Shown here: positions 17,290-25,441 of the stretch, in pieces
How positions within the stretch are numbered: the first letter of the stretch is position 1
Layout: each line of letters starts with the position of its first letter
Assembly: GCA_902489475.1 (NCBI GenBank)
Contig: CABUAH010000008.1
Location: 1 to 45,998 of the forward strand
Length of the DNA stretch: 45,998 nucleotides
Direction of reading: 5' to 3'
Source: an uncultured Oscillospiraceae bacterium
GTDB taxonomy: Bacteria; Bacillota; Clostridia; Oscillospirales; Ruminococcaceae
The notes under the pieces: generated by a model
Database searches by the model: none
Seen by the model: the letters and a program-made list of their open reading frames with translations, nothing else
What the model was told of the DNA's origin: nothing
Translations under genes and position numbers: made by a program

Positions 17290-18543
17290 ATGCAGAGGCT
17301 TAAAATTATAGGAGGGAAAAAGCTTTCGGGCGAAGTATCGGTTCACGGGGCTAAAAATGCGGCGCTGCCTTTGCTTGCAGCGTGCGTTTTGGCTAAAGGA
17401 GAAACCATTTTACATAATTGCCCAAGGCTCAGTGATTCCTATGCTGCTCTAAGAATTTTGTCATGTCTGGGTTGCAAATGCAAGCGTGAAGATGATACAG
17501 CGGTTATAAATACGGACGCTTTGACGGGGTTTGATGTACCCGATAATTTAATGAGAGAAATGCGCTCATCAATTGTTTTTTTGGGCGCAATATTAGGAAG
17601 ATGCGGAAAGTGCAAATTGTCCTTTCCGGGTGGCTGCGAGTTAGGTCCTCGCCCTATAGACCTACATATAAAGGCGCTTAGAAGTCTTGGCGCAGTTATT
17701 AAGGAGGAATACGGACTTTTGGACTGTGAGGTTCCGGGACGGCTCAGAGGTAACAGAATTTCCCTTTCGTTCCCATCGGTAGGGGCAACCGAAAATATAA
17801 TTCTTGCTGCTAGCACAGCGAGAGGAGAAACTGTTATTGAAAATGCGGCAAGAGAGCCTGAAATAACTGATCTTGCAAACTTTCTGAACAAATGCGGAGC
17901 TAAGATAAGCGGCGCAGGAACAAGTAAGGTCAGGATCGTCGGCGTAGATGAGCTTTTCGGCTGTGAATACAGCGTTATGCCTGACAGAATAGTTGCTTGT
18001 ACTTATATGAGCGCTGCCGCCGTAACAGGATCGGAGCTTAATATAAAAAAAGTAAATTATCATGACCTTACAAGTGTTATTCCTGTTTTTGAGGAAATGG
18101 GATGTACGGTTTTTTCGTTTAAGAACAATATTTATATAAATGCAAAAAAGCGTTTAAACGCTGTGAAAACAATTAGAACAATGCCGTACCCCGGGTTTCC
18201 GACTGATGCACAAGCGATCCTAATGGCGCCTTTGTGTAAAGCGTCAGGAACGAGTGTTATTGTGGAAAACATATTTGAAAGCCGTTACCGTCATGTTGAT
18301 GAGCTTTGCAGAATGGGTGCAAAAATCAAAACTGAGGGGCGAGTAGCAGTTATAGACGGAGTAAAGACCTTGTACGGCACGGGGGTTATGTCGACTGATT
18401 TAAGGGGCGGAGCAGCTTTGGTGCTTGCCGGACTCGGAGCTCAGGGAGAAACTTTAATAGGAAATGTAAAATATATAGACCGAGGGTATGAGAATATCGA
18501 AAGGGATATTTCTTCTATCGGCGGAGATATTGTAAGAATTTGA
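17290..18543 (+). CDS. murA: UDP-N-acetylglucosamine 1-carboxyvinyltransferase
   Basis: 417 residues of the EPSP-synthase fold, catalysing the first committed step of peptidoglycan synthesis (PEP plus UDP-GlcNAc). The N-terminal GGKKLSGEVSVHGAKNAALP and the active-site loop GGCELGPRPIDLH with C116 are present; cysteine there predicts fosfomycin sensitivity. PGFPTDAQAILM and ESRYRHVDELCRMGA are also typical. ATG 17290 follows AAAGGAGAGAGG, which lies in the stem of the hairpin at 17238-17283. In Clostridia a murA copy often sits between murG and ftsQ; a second copy elsewhere is possible. Confidence 0.96.
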   Translation: MQRLKIIGGKKLSGEVSVHGAKNAALPLLAACVLAKGETILHNCPRLSDSYAALRILSCLGCKCKREDDTAVINTDALTGFDVPDNLMREMRSSIVFLGAILGRCGKCKLSFPGGCELGPRPIDLHIKALRSLGAVIKEEYGLLDCEVPGRLRGNRISLSFPSVGATENIILAASTARGETVIENAAREPEITDLANFLNKCGAKISGAGTSKVRIVGVDELFGCEYSVMPDRIVACTYMSAAAVTGSELNIKKVNYHDLTSVIPVFEEMGCTVFSFKNNIYINAKKRLNAVKTIRTMPYPGFPTDAQAILMAPLCKASGTSVIVENIFESRYRHVDELCRMGAKIKTEGRVAVIDGVKTLYGTGVMSTDLRGGAALVLAGLGAQGETLIGNVKYIDRGYENIERDISSIGGDIVRI

Positions 18544-18556
18544 TACCGAGGTGAGG

Positions 18557-19471
18557 ATGTTGAGAGATATTGTAAAGAGCGACCAATCGCAGAACGAGAT
18601 AAAAATAATAAACGGAGAAGAGGTCGTCGTTTCAAGAAAAAAGAGAAGACGCAATATGTCGCTTTATTATGTTTTAATAATAATCTTCGTTGTTTTGGCG
18701 ATGATCTTTTTATCGTTCACATATTTTTTCAGAATCAAGACGATAGATGTTTCAGGAAATACTCTTTATACCACGGAACAGGTCATTGAACAGTCCGGGG
18801 TGAAAATGGGCGATAATCTTTTCAGGACTGATACTGAAGCCGTTGAAAACAGAATAAGCTCTGCCTTTCCGTATTTTGAAAGCGTTAATGTGAAAAGAAA
18901 TTTAGCTTCAACTCTTTCAATAACCTTGAAAGAGGCAACACCTGCGGTATCAATAAATTATAATGACAACGAGTTTATGGTCGTAAGCACAACGGGAAGA
19001 ATATTGGAAGTAGGTCTTTCCTCTCCTCGTGACGGAACTGCCGAAGTATACGGAATGGAAATGACGGAGCTTAGATCGGGAACGCAATACGAGGACAAGG
19101 ATTCTATTAAGAAAACTGTTTTGGATGAAATAATAACAGAAAGCAAAAAGCTTGGGCTTAATAAAATAACAAAAATCGGAATGACAGAAAGAACCGATAT
19201 ACGTCTTATATATAACGGAACAATCAAAATTAAGCTCGGAAGCTCACAGGATATTCCGTTTAAACTGAGCTATATAAAATCGGTAATTGATAAGCTTGGT
19301 GACGATTATTCGGGAACACTTATTTATCACAGCGCTGAGAGCGGAATTTCTGCTATTCCGGATGAAGAAAGCGTTCAAGCTGCTGCGGAGATTCCCGAAA
19401 CAGAACAGGAGCAAACAGAAGAAGCTGAGCAGGAAACGACCGAAGAAAATTGGGATAATTATGTAAATTAA
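18557..19471 (+). CDS. ftsQ: cell division protein FtsQ/DivIB
   Basis: About 304 residues; GTG 18551, ATG 18557 and TTG 18560 are all possible around GAGGTGAGG. A basic cytosolic N-terminus (SRKKRRRN) precedes one membrane span (about 37-59), the POTRA domain (FRIKTIDVSGNTLYTTEQV) and the beta domain (LKEATPAVSI). The C-terminal tail is Glu/Gln/Thr-rich and probably disordered. FtsQ/DivIB forms a complex with FtsL and DivIC that regulates septal synthesis. It starts 13 bases after murA. Confidence 0.9.
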   Translation: MLRDIVKSDQSQNEIKIINGEEVVVSRKKRRRNMSLYYVLIIIFVVLAMIFLSFTYFFRIKTIDVSGNTLYTTEQVIEQSGVKMGDNLFRTDTEAVENRISSAFPYFESVNVKRNLASTLSITLKEATPAVSINYNDNEFMVVSTTGRILEVGLSSPRDGTAEVYGMEMTELRSGTQYEDKDSIKKTVLDEIITESKKLGLNKITKIGMTERTDIRLIYNGTIKIKLGSSQDIPFKLSYIKSVIDKLGDDYSGTLIYHSAESGISAIPDEESVQAAAEIPETEQEQTEEAEQETTEENWDNYVN

Positions 19472-19546
19472 TTTGTTTTTGACAGAAATTTATGTCAAAT
19501 TTTCTGTATTTACCAAGGCGATTGCGAAAAATGTTGAAAAAAAGCC

Positions 19547-19575
19547 TTGCAAAAGCAAATGTTTTATGTTATCAT
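19547..19575 (+). promoter_or_regulatory. ftsZ promoter
   Basis: TTGCAA (19547-19552), 17-bp spacer, TATCAT (19570-19575), about 180 bases before ftsZ. It would give ftsZ its own transcript with a long leader that contains a small hairpin (ACCGT/ACGGT near 19674-19690). No protein gene is credible in 19472-19753. Confidence 0.6.
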
Positions 19576-19753
19576 ATAGAAGTATAGGTAGTACATTTTC
19601 AATAAGGCGCATGGCGCTGCCATACAACGATTCAGGGGGAATTAAACCGAAATCCTGCTGAAAAATTAAGTGTAACCGTTTGTTATACGGTGAAAGCTTA
19701 GTTGAGTTATATTGATAATAGTACCGTAATTTATTTTAGGAGGACTACAAGTT

Positions 19754-20836
19754 ATGAGTTTTGCTATTAGCCCAGAAGAATTATTCGGCGCTAAAATTAA
19801 GGTTATCGGCGTCGGTGGCGGCGGCGGAAATGCACTTAATTGTATCGCCGATGAGGGAATGATCGGAAATGTTGATTACATAGCAGTTAATACAGATGTT
19901 CAGGCACTTCAGCGTTCTAAGGCAACCGAAAAGATTCAGATCGGTTCTAAGCTTACAAGAGGCTTAGGTGCAGGCGGAAGACCTGAGGTTGGAGAAGCAT
20001 CAGCTCAGGAGAGCAAGGAAGAAATCTCTGAGGCTATTAAGGACGCAGATATGGTGTTCATCACTGCCGGAATGGGCGGCGGAACAGGAACAGGTGCTGC
20101 TCCTATCGTTGCTGAGATTGCACAGGATTTAGGAATACTTACAGTTGCTGTTGTTACAAAACCTTTCGCTTTTGAAGGCGCAAAGAAAGCGGCACAGGCT
20201 GAAAAGGGAATAAATGAGCTTTTAGATCATGTTGACTCGCTCATCGTAATTCCTAACCAGAAGCTTTTGTCGGGTGAACAAAGACTTACAATGAGAGATT
20301 CGTTTACTCTTGCAGATAACGTTTTAAAGACGGGAGTTAAGAGTATTGCGGACTTGATTTTAAGAAACGGATTTATGAATGTTGACTTTGCTGACGTTAC
20401 AACGATTATGAAAGACGCAGGAAAGGCTCATATCGCAATCGGATACGGCGAGGGTAAGGACAAGGCTCAGGACGCTGCAAATCAGGTTATTTCTTCACCG
20501 CTTCTTGAAACTTCAATCAGCGGCGCAAGAAGACTTCTTGTTAATATCGTAATGAGCGAAGACATCGTTACAAGCGATATGGACGAGCTTACACAGATTA
20601 TTACACAGGCTGTTGATCCTGACGCAACAATTATCTTCGGTGCGGATTATACACCTGACGCTACAGATTGCATCAGCGTAACAGTTATTGCTGCGGATTT
20701 TACAGATGATGTAAAGAAGTTTAATTCAGCTGCTTCATCAAAGCTTGATTCAGAGGCTATGGCTAAGGCAGGAGTTAAAGCTCCGAATAATCCGGATTAC
20801 TACGACGACATTTTTAATATTATTAAGAACAAGTAA
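19754..20836 (+). CDS. ftsZ: cell division GTPase FtsZ
   Basis: 360 residues, tubulin-like. The GTP-binding sequences KVIGVGGGGGNALN and GMGGGTGTGAAPIVAEIA, and the T7 loop NVDFADVTTIMKDAG that completes the GTPase site, are present. The C-terminal linker is short and ends in YYDDIFNIIKNK, which resembles the conserved peptide for membrane-tether binding. FtsZ forms the cytokinetic ring. AGGAGG lies before the ATG. ftsA is not adjacent, as in many Clostridia, where SepF may be the tether. Confidence 0.98.
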   Translation: MSFAISPEELFGAKIKVIGVGGGGGNALNCIADEGMIGNVDYIAVNTDVQALQRSKATEKIQIGSKLTRGLGAGGRPEVGEASAQESKEEISEAIKDADMVFITAGMGGGTGTGAAPIVAEIAQDLGILTVAVVTKPFAFEGAKKAAQAEKGINELLDHVDSLIVIPNQKLLSGEQRLTMRDSFTLADNVLKTGVKSIADLILRNGFMNVDFADVTTIMKDAGKAHIAIGYGEGKDKAQDAANQVISSPLLETSISGARRLLVNIVMSEDIVTSDMDELTQIITQAVDPDATIIFGADYTPDATDCISVTVIAADFTDDVKKFNSAASSKLDSEAMAKAGVKAPNNPDYYDDIFNIIKNK

Positions 20837-20850
20837 CATTTGATATTAAG

Positions 20851-20888
20851 GGCATCTCGCAAGTATTATCTTTGTGAGATGCCTTTTT
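20851..20888 (+). terminator. ftsZ terminator
   Basis: GGCATCTC (20851-20858) pairs with GAGATGCC (20876-20883), partly extended inward, followed by TTTTT. It closes the dcw cluster. Confidence 0.85.
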
Positions 20889-20909
20889 AACACGCAGAGG
20901 TTAGTTTTT

Positions 20910-21467
20910 ATGAGTGATATTAAGAGTATAAATACAAATGAACTCAAAGAAGCGGCAAAACATTTAACGGCAGGGGATAAGATCTTGTTAAGCGGTGTAA
21001 TTTACACTGCAAGGGATGCCGCTCACAAGCGTTTTGAAAAGCTTCTCGACGAGGGAAAAGAGCTTCCTTTTGACTTGAAAACGGCAGTAATTTATTATGC
21101 AGGTCCAACGCCTGCGCCTGAAGGAAAAGCGGTTGGTGCCTGTGGTCCGACAACTTCGGGAAGAATGGATAAATTTGCGCCGAGGCTTCTTGACCTAGGA
21201 CTTTTAGGAATGATAGGAAAAGGTGAAAGAAGCTTGGAAGTGAGAGAAGCTGTAAAGAGAAATAAAGCTGTCTACCTGTGTGCAACGGGAGGTGCGGGAG
21301 CGCTTGCGTCAAACTGTATTAAGAGCTGTGAGGTAATTGCGTTTGACGAGCTTGGTTGTGAGTCGGTAAAGAAAATGCATATTGAAAACTTTCCGCTTGT
21401 TGTCGCAAACGATTCAGCCGGAAACGACTTATTTGAAATCGGAAGGAAGCAGTTTGAAAGGGTTTAA
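20910..21467 (+). CDS. class I (Fe-S) fumarate hydratase, beta subunit
   Basis: 185 residues from ATG 20910. The sequence GACGPTTSGRMDKFAPRLLDLG, here from residues about 75-96, and CATGGAGALASNCIKSC are signatures of the beta/C-terminal part of fumarase A or L-tartrate dehydratase. In two-subunit forms the alpha chain carries the 4Fe-4S cluster. The alpha gene normally lies directly upstream, but the upstream neighbour here is ftsZ, so the partner must be encoded elsewhere or be missing. Fumarate or tartrate specificity cannot be read from this chain. It ends 3 bases before the sigma factor start. Confidence 0.88.
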   Translation: MSDIKSINTNELKEAAKHLTAGDKILLSGVIYTARDAAHKRFEKLLDEGKELPFDLKTAVIYYAGPTPAPEGKAVGACGPTTSGRMDKFAPRLLDLGLLGMIGKGERSLEVREAVKRNKAVYLCATGGAGALASNCIKSCEVIAFDELGCESVKKMHIENFPLVVANDSAGNDLFEIGRKQFERV

Positions 21468-21470
21468 AAT

Positions 21471-22040
21471 ATGAATGCTTTTGATTGTGATGTTTCTGAT
21501 GAGGAGCTTGTAAAGCAGGCAAAAAGTGACATTGCTTTTTCACAGCTTATATCAAGATACAAAAAAATAGCCGAAATAAAAGCGAGAAAGCTTGGAAGCG
21601 GAAGAAGTGAAGCGGAAATGACTGATCTCATTGACGAAGGAGTAATCGCTTTGTTTTACGCTGTAAGAACCTTTGATGAGAGCAAAGGAGTGCTTTTTTC
21701 CACCTATGCGGATACTTGCATAACAAACCGAATTATCGCATCTCTTGGAAAGCAAAACCGCATCAGACTAAAGGAAACTGACGAATCGTTGTCAAGTGAA
21801 AAAATCATAGAGCAGGAAAGCCCTGAAAGCATTTTAATTGAGCGTGAGAGATTTAATGAGGTAATGAAGAGGGCTTCAAAAATGCTTTCGGAAATGGAGC
21901 TTTCGGTGCTTGAGCTTTATCTGCAAACTGAAAGCTACAAAATCATAGCTGCAAAGCTTAATATTTCACAAAAATCTGTTGACAATGCTATGCAAAGGGT
22001 TAGGAAAAAGCTCAAAGTGGCTTTGTCAAACGGGAAATAG
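21471..22040 (+). CDS. SigH-like sigma-70 family RNA polymerase sigma factor
   Basis: 189 residues. DEELVKQAKSDIAFSQLISRY opens as in sigma-H/SpoOH. Region 2 includes DLIDEGVIALFYAVRTFDESKG and TYADTCITNRIIASL. Region 4 has a helix-turn-helix (ESYKIIAAKLNISQKSVDNA). It is shorter than B. subtilis SigH and could control competence, stationary-phase or sporulation genes; that is inference. It is translationally close to the fumarase beta gene and replaces the sigE/sigG genes that follow ftsZ in many spore-formers. Confidence 0.85.
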   Translation: MNAFDCDVSDEELVKQAKSDIAFSQLISRYKKIAEIKARKLGSGRSEAEMTDLIDEGVIALFYAVRTFDESKGVLFSTYADTCITNRIIASLGKQNRIRLKETDESLSSEKIIEQESPESILIERERFNEVMKRASKMLSEMELSVLELYLQTESYKIIAAKLNISQKSVDNAMQRVRKKLKVALSNGK

Positions 22041-22095
22041 ATTATTTGTTCATCATACTTTTAGCCTCTTATGTAGCGGCGAAAGTTTTAAAATA

Positions 22096-22170
22096 TGGCC
22101 ATATAGCTTAAAAAGAGCGTTGTAAATCTTTCGGGGTAACAAAGGTGTCGGTTTGAGTCCGACTTGGCTA
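22096..22170 (+). pseudogene. degenerate tRNA-like sequence
   Basis: The 75 bases have tRNA length. The T arm is perfect (GTCGG, loop TTTGAGT, CCGAC), and the acceptor arms TGGCCAT and TTGGCTA pair at six of seven positions, followed by A as discriminator base. The D arm is reduced to GCTT/GAGC with a five-base loop lacking GG. The anticodon stem is only TTGT/ACAA around an oversized loop. No CCA is encoded. It is therefore unlikely to be a working tRNA and is better read as a tRNA pseudogene or tRNA-like RNA. Confidence 0.4.
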
Positions 22171-22196
22171 AATAATTCTAAGCGAGGGAAAATGGT

Positions 22197-22475
22197 ATGT
22201 TTGAAGACAAAACATTAGTCTGCAAGGACTGTGGCAACGAATTTACTTTCACTGCCGGCGAACAGGAGTTTTACGCTGAAAAAGGTTTTGAGAATGAGCC
22301 TTCAAGATGTAAAGCTTGCCGTGACGCTAAGAAGTCAAGAATCAGGCAGTCAAAAGAGTATTTCACAGCAACTTGCGCAGCTTGCGGTGGGGAAGCTAAA
22401 GTTCCTTTTAAGCCAAGCGAGGACAGACCTGTATATTGCAGCGATTGCTTTGCTAAAATGAAAGAAGCAGAGTAA
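22197..22475 (+). CDS. zinc-ribbon domain protein
   Basis: 92 residues with two zinc-ribbon units: CKDCGNEFTF...CKAC (about 9-42) and CAACGG...CSDC (about 60-84). Proteins of this zf-trcl type are common in Firmicutes, have no established function and may bind nucleic acid or metal. GCGAGGG precedes the ATG closely. The gene sits alone between the tRNA-like remnant and a terminator. An overlapping frame (22231-22461) is a shadow without zinc motifs. Confidence 0.85.
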   Translation: MFEDKTLVCKDCGNEFTFTAGEQEFYAEKGFENEPSRCKACRDAKKSRIRQSKEYFTATCAACGGEAKVPFKPSEDRPVYCSDCFAKMKEAE

Positions 22476-22481
22476 AAAGGG

Positions 22482-22508
22482 GAAGCGGATTTATTTCCGC
22501 TTCTTTTT
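22482..22508 (+). terminator. intrinsic terminator
   Basis: GAAGCGGA (22482-22489) and TCCGCTTC (22495-22502) form an 8-bp stem followed by TTTTTT. Confidence 0.9.
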
Positions 22509-22511
22509 TGT

Positions 22512-22540
22512 TTGACTTTTTATGCTATTTAATATATACT
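22512..22540 (+). promoter_or_regulatory. promoter just ahead of repeat copy B
   Basis: TTGACT (22512-22517), 17-bp spacer, TATACT (22535-22540). The -10 box and next bases (TATACTG, then TTTAAATAAGGGG) are shared with copy D at 42647, so the promoter end may belong to the repeat unit. Transcription would run through the repeat into the operon at 22705. Confidence 0.6.
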
Positions 22541-22548
22541 GTTTTTAA

Positions 22549-22687
22549 ATAAGGGGTACCGCCCCGTCATGGGGCAAGTGAACGAGGGGCGAAGCCCCTT
22601 AGGGTTTCAGTAGGGGATCAAAATACCCTACTGAAAGACGTAGATGACCACCGCCTAAGAGGCGGGGTGACATCCGTTCACGGTTAT
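22549..22687 (+). repeat. dispersed structured repeat family 1, copy B
   Basis: It starts ATAAGGGG and ends GGTTAT. It holds TTTCAGTAGGGG/CCCTACTGAAA (near 22614-22643), GGGGCGAAGCCCC, and a hairpin around CCGCCTAAGAGGCGG. It aligns with copies at 3622 (inverted), 31382 (inverted), 42661 and 44504. Confidence 0.85.
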
Positions 22688-22704
22688 TAAATCGTATATT
22701 GGTG

Positions 22705-23532
22705 ATGAACTTGAAAACAATTATTTCAATAATAAAATCCGAAATTATTATAGCTGCGATTTCGTGGCTTTTATCTTTTGTGGTTATGGCAGTATGCTGG
22801 GTTGCAAGAATTGAGGGCGGATATTTAAACAATTACATAGGTGACATGATAACGGCGTTTTTTGTATTCTTTTTAGCGACATCCTTTGCATATACGGCTG
22901 TTTGGCTTGTAAAAAATACAAAGAAAAATCAGCTTTTGAATATGCGTAACGAAAACGGTTACAGCGATGAGTATTTTAGCGCACTAAAAGACAGATACAT
23001 CTTAAAAACAAAGTTTTCTTTAGCTTTTAAAAACGCTCTTTTTATAAGCGGAGAATATGCAGATGCAAACAGATTTGACGAAGCGCTTGAGGTCCTTTCG
23101 GTTATTGACTGCGATAGATGCAATTATACGCAAAAGATAAGACTTGCGTGTGAATACTTAAAAATTTATTCGCTTAGCAAAAACGAATCAGATGCAAATA
23201 GCGTATATATAACCATCTTGGAAACAGCATCGTATTCAAAGCTGAAAAAGGATGTTTTTGCATATGTTAAATATTCCGGCGCTCTTTATGAGTATCTTTT
23301 AAGGGACTATGAGCAGGCGGCAAAAAGCACACAAGAAGCATATGAATTATCAAAAGATAAAAAGCTTAAAACAGATTCGGCTTTAATGCTTGGATTATCG
23401 TGCTTAAAGTTGGGCGATAAGGAGAGTGCAAAGCACTATGCGGAGGTTTCCTCAAAGAATATATCAACTCCGGCACAGAGGGAAAATCTTTTGTCCCTTA
23501 TGTCAGCAGTCGAGAGGGCTTACGGAATATGA
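22705..23532 (+). CDS. membrane-anchored protein with tetratricopeptide-like repeats
   Basis: About 275 residues. Two N-terminal membrane spans (SEIIIAAISWLLSFVVMAVC and FFVFFLATSFAYTAVWLV) are followed by a helical region with TPR character, such as EYADANRFDEALEVL, YEYLLRDYEQAAKSTQEAYE and SALMLGLSCLKLGDKESA. I do not recognise a named family. TTG 22699, ATG 22705 and TTG 22711 are possible starts and the ribosome site is weak. The last four bases overlap the next gene (ATGA), so the two are translationally coupled. A scaffold role at the membrane is a guess from the fold only. Confidence 0.75.
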   Translation: MNLKTIISIIKSEIIIAAISWLLSFVVMAVCWVARIEGGYLNNYIGDMITAFFVFFLATSFAYTAVWLVKNTKKNQLLNMRNENGYSDEYFSALKDRYILKTKFSLAFKNALFISGEYADANRFDEALEVLSVIDCDRCNYTQKIRLACEYLKIYSLSKNESDANSVYITILETASYSKLKKDVFAYVKYSGALYEYLLRDYEQAAKSTQEAYELSKDKKLKTDSALMLGLSCLKLGDKESAKHYAEVSSKNISTPAQRENLLSLMSAVERAYGI

Positions 23533-24170
23533 AGCTTGATGATTTTAAAGGGTATATTTTTGATCTTGACGGAACGCTCCTCGATTCTTTTGGAGTGTGG
23601 AATACGGTTGACGAGCTTTTTTTGAATAAAAGAGGTTTTGAAGTTCCATGTGATTACGCACGAGAAATTGCATCCCTTGGTTTTGATGCAGCGGCGAGTT
23701 ATACGATTAATAGATTTGGACTTAAGGAGAAAAAAGAGGATATAATAAAAGAATGGAATGAAATTGCAGTAGAGCTTTTTGCAAAAGAAACCATGCTTTT
23801 TGACGGCGCAAAGGAATATCTTTTAAAGCTAAAGCGCAATGGCAAAAAACTCTCGATCGCAACGGCATCGCATGATGAGCTGTTAATACCATGTCTTAAA
23901 AATAACGGTGTCTATGAACTTTTTGACGAGATAGTAACAGTATCTGAGTCTAAAAGCAAGGAGTTCCCTGATATTTATTTAAAATGTGCAGAGAAAATGG
24001 GACTTGATGCATCGGAATGCGTTGTGTTTGAGGATGTTTGCGTTGCTGTTTTGGCGGCAAAAGCAGGGGGCTTTAAAACTGTTGCACATTTAAGCTATGG
24101 GAACGCCAGGGACCACGATGAGCTTATAAAAATAAGCGATAAAGCAGTGAAAGGATATTATGAGCTATGA
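23529..24170 (+). CDS. HAD-superfamily hydrolase (beta-phosphoglucomutase-like)
   Basis: 213 residues. Motif I FDLDGTLLDS (D12 nucleophile, D14), motif II SIATAS, the lysine of SKSKEFPDIYLK (motif III) and motif IV VVFEDV define a subclass I HAD phosphatase or phosphomutase with a helical cap. Such enzymes act on small phosphorylated metabolites in the cytosol; the substrate cannot be read from sequence. It overlaps both neighbours by 4 bases (ATGA), indicating one coupled operon. Confidence 0.9.
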   Translation: MKLDDFKGYIFDLDGTLLDSFGVWNTVDELFLNKRGFEVPCDYAREIASLGFDAAASYTINRFGLKEKKEDIIKEWNEIAVELFAKETMLFDGAKEYLLKLKRNGKKLSIATASHDELLIPCLKNNGVYELFDEIVTVSESKSKEFPDIYLKCAEKMGLDASECVVFEDVCVAVLAAKAGGFKTVAHLSYGNARDHDELIKISDKAVKGYYEL

Positions 24171-24565
24171 AAGAGATAGTTTTAAATACTAAAATGAAAT
24201 CGGAGCAAAGGGTTGACGCTTCAAAGACAGCGGCTGCTGTTGGAAGTGGAACGGCAAAAGTTTTTGCAACGCCTATGATGATCGCACTTATGGAAAATGC
24301 GGCGCTTAAGTGTCTTGATCAGTTTTTGGACGAGGGCGAAACGAGCGTTGGAACATATATTTCAACAACTCACATTGCAGCAACACCTATGGAAATGGAC
24401 GTTTATGCAATTGCGGAGATAGTAGGTATAGACGGAAGAAAGATAGATTTTAATGTGACGGCGTATGACAAGTGCGGAGTGATCGGAGAAGCAAAGCATT
24501 CAAGAGTAGTTGTATACGGTGAAAAATTTGAAAATAAGGCTAATGAAAAACTTAAAATGATTTGA
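24167..24565 (+). CDS. hotdog-fold acyl-CoA thioesterase, FlK-like
   Basis: 132 residues. The residues T35 (VFATPMM), E43 (LMENAA) and H69 (TTHIAATP) have exactly the spacing of the T42/E50/H76 triad known from fluoroacetyl-CoA thioesterase FlK. Members of this family hydrolyse short acyl-CoAs; most in gut Firmicutes are uncharacterised, and fluoroacetyl-CoA is not implied as the substrate. It is coupled to the HAD gene by ATGA overlap. Confidence 0.85.
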   Translation: MKEIVLNTKMKSEQRVDASKTAAAVGSGTAKVFATPMMIALMENAALKCLDQFLDEGETSVGTYISTTHIAATPMEMDVYAIAEIVGIDGRKIDFNVTAYDKCGVIGEAKHSRVVVYGEKFENKANEKLKMI

Positions 24566-24586
24566 GATTGATTTGGAGATGAGAAA

Positions 24587-25438
24587 ATGAAAACAGCTAT
24601 TGTGTTTGAGGGCGGTGCAAGCAGAAGTTTGTTTTCCTGCGGCGTGATGGACGTTCTTTTGAAAAATGAAATTTACTGCGATTATATAATAGGTGCTTCG
24701 GCGGGGATTTCTATGGGAGTTTCGTATGCTTCCCTTCAGTATAAAAGGAACTATGAAATAACAAAGGAATATATGTCTGACAAAAGGTATATGGGTGCAA
24801 GGCATTTGATTGACAGAAAAAATAAGAGCTATTATAATCTTGATTTTGTGTTTAATGAAATTCCAAACAAGCTTATTCCTTTTGACTATGAAGCGTATGA
24901 AAAATATAAGGGCAATTGTATTGCTGTTGTGACCAATGTAAACACGGGAAAGCCGGAATACATAGAGGTTGGAGCTGAGGACAAATGCTTTACTGCTTTA
25001 AGAGCAAGCTGTGCTTTGCCTATATTGTTTCCGATGATTGAAATTAACGGAGAGAAATATCTTGACGGTGGAATTTCTGATTCGATACCGTTTGAAAAAG
25101 CAATTTCAGACGGCTGTGATAAAGTTATAGTGGTCTTGACAAGGGAAAGAGGATACATAAAAAAGACAGATGCGTCAGTTAAGCTTTCATGTAAGCTTTA
25201 TAAAAAATATCCCATGCTGTGCGACTGTTTGAAAAACAGGGCGGATAATTATAATGAGCAGATTAAAAGGTTAAGAGAAGCAGAAAGTTCAGGAAAGGTT
25301 TTTGTAATAGAACCGCTTTCAACAATGGGAGTAGGCAGGACGGAAAAACGCTGGGAGAAGCTTTTGCCGCTTTACAATCACGGAGAAGAGGTTATGGACA
25401 TTAAGCTTTCAGCATTAAAAAAGTATTTGGAGGGGTAA
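24587..25438 (+). CDS. patatin-like phospholipase family protein
   Basis: 283 residues. The serine hydrolase elbow GASAG (S38) and the catalytic Asp in DGGISDS (D160) form the patatin dyad. The oxyanion region is FEGGASRSLFSCG, a variant of the usual GGGxRG. The short bacterial form (YlbK/RssA-like, NTE-related) is predicted to hydrolyse acyl esters of lipids. GGAGATGAG precedes the ATG. The gene belongs to the operon that begins at 22705, and its stop lies just after the ribosome site of the next gene. Confidence 0.9.
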   Translation: MKTAIVFEGGASRSLFSCGVMDVLLKNEIYCDYIIGASAGISMGVSYASLQYKRNYEITKEYMSDKRYMGARHLIDRKNKSYYNLDFVFNEIPNKLIPFDYEAYEKYKGNCIAVVTNVNTGKPEYIEVGAEDKCFTALRASCALPILFPMIEINGEKYLDGGISDSIPFEKAISDGCDKVIVVLTRERGYIKKTDASVKLSCKLYKKYPMLCDCLKNRADNYNEQIKRLREAESSGKVFVIEPLSTMGVGRTEKRWEKLLPLYNHGEEVMDIKLSALKKYLEG

Positions 25439-25441
25439 AAA

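Noticed and set aside
19473..19661. 62-codon plus-strand frame between ftsQ and ftsZ
   Set aside because: It spans the ftsZ promoter, has no ribosome site or recognisable protein character, and is better read as leader DNA.
22231..22461. 76-codon frame overlapping the zinc-ribbon gene
   Set aside because: Shifted-frame shadow; the other frame carries two clean CxxC...CxxC units and a ribosome site.
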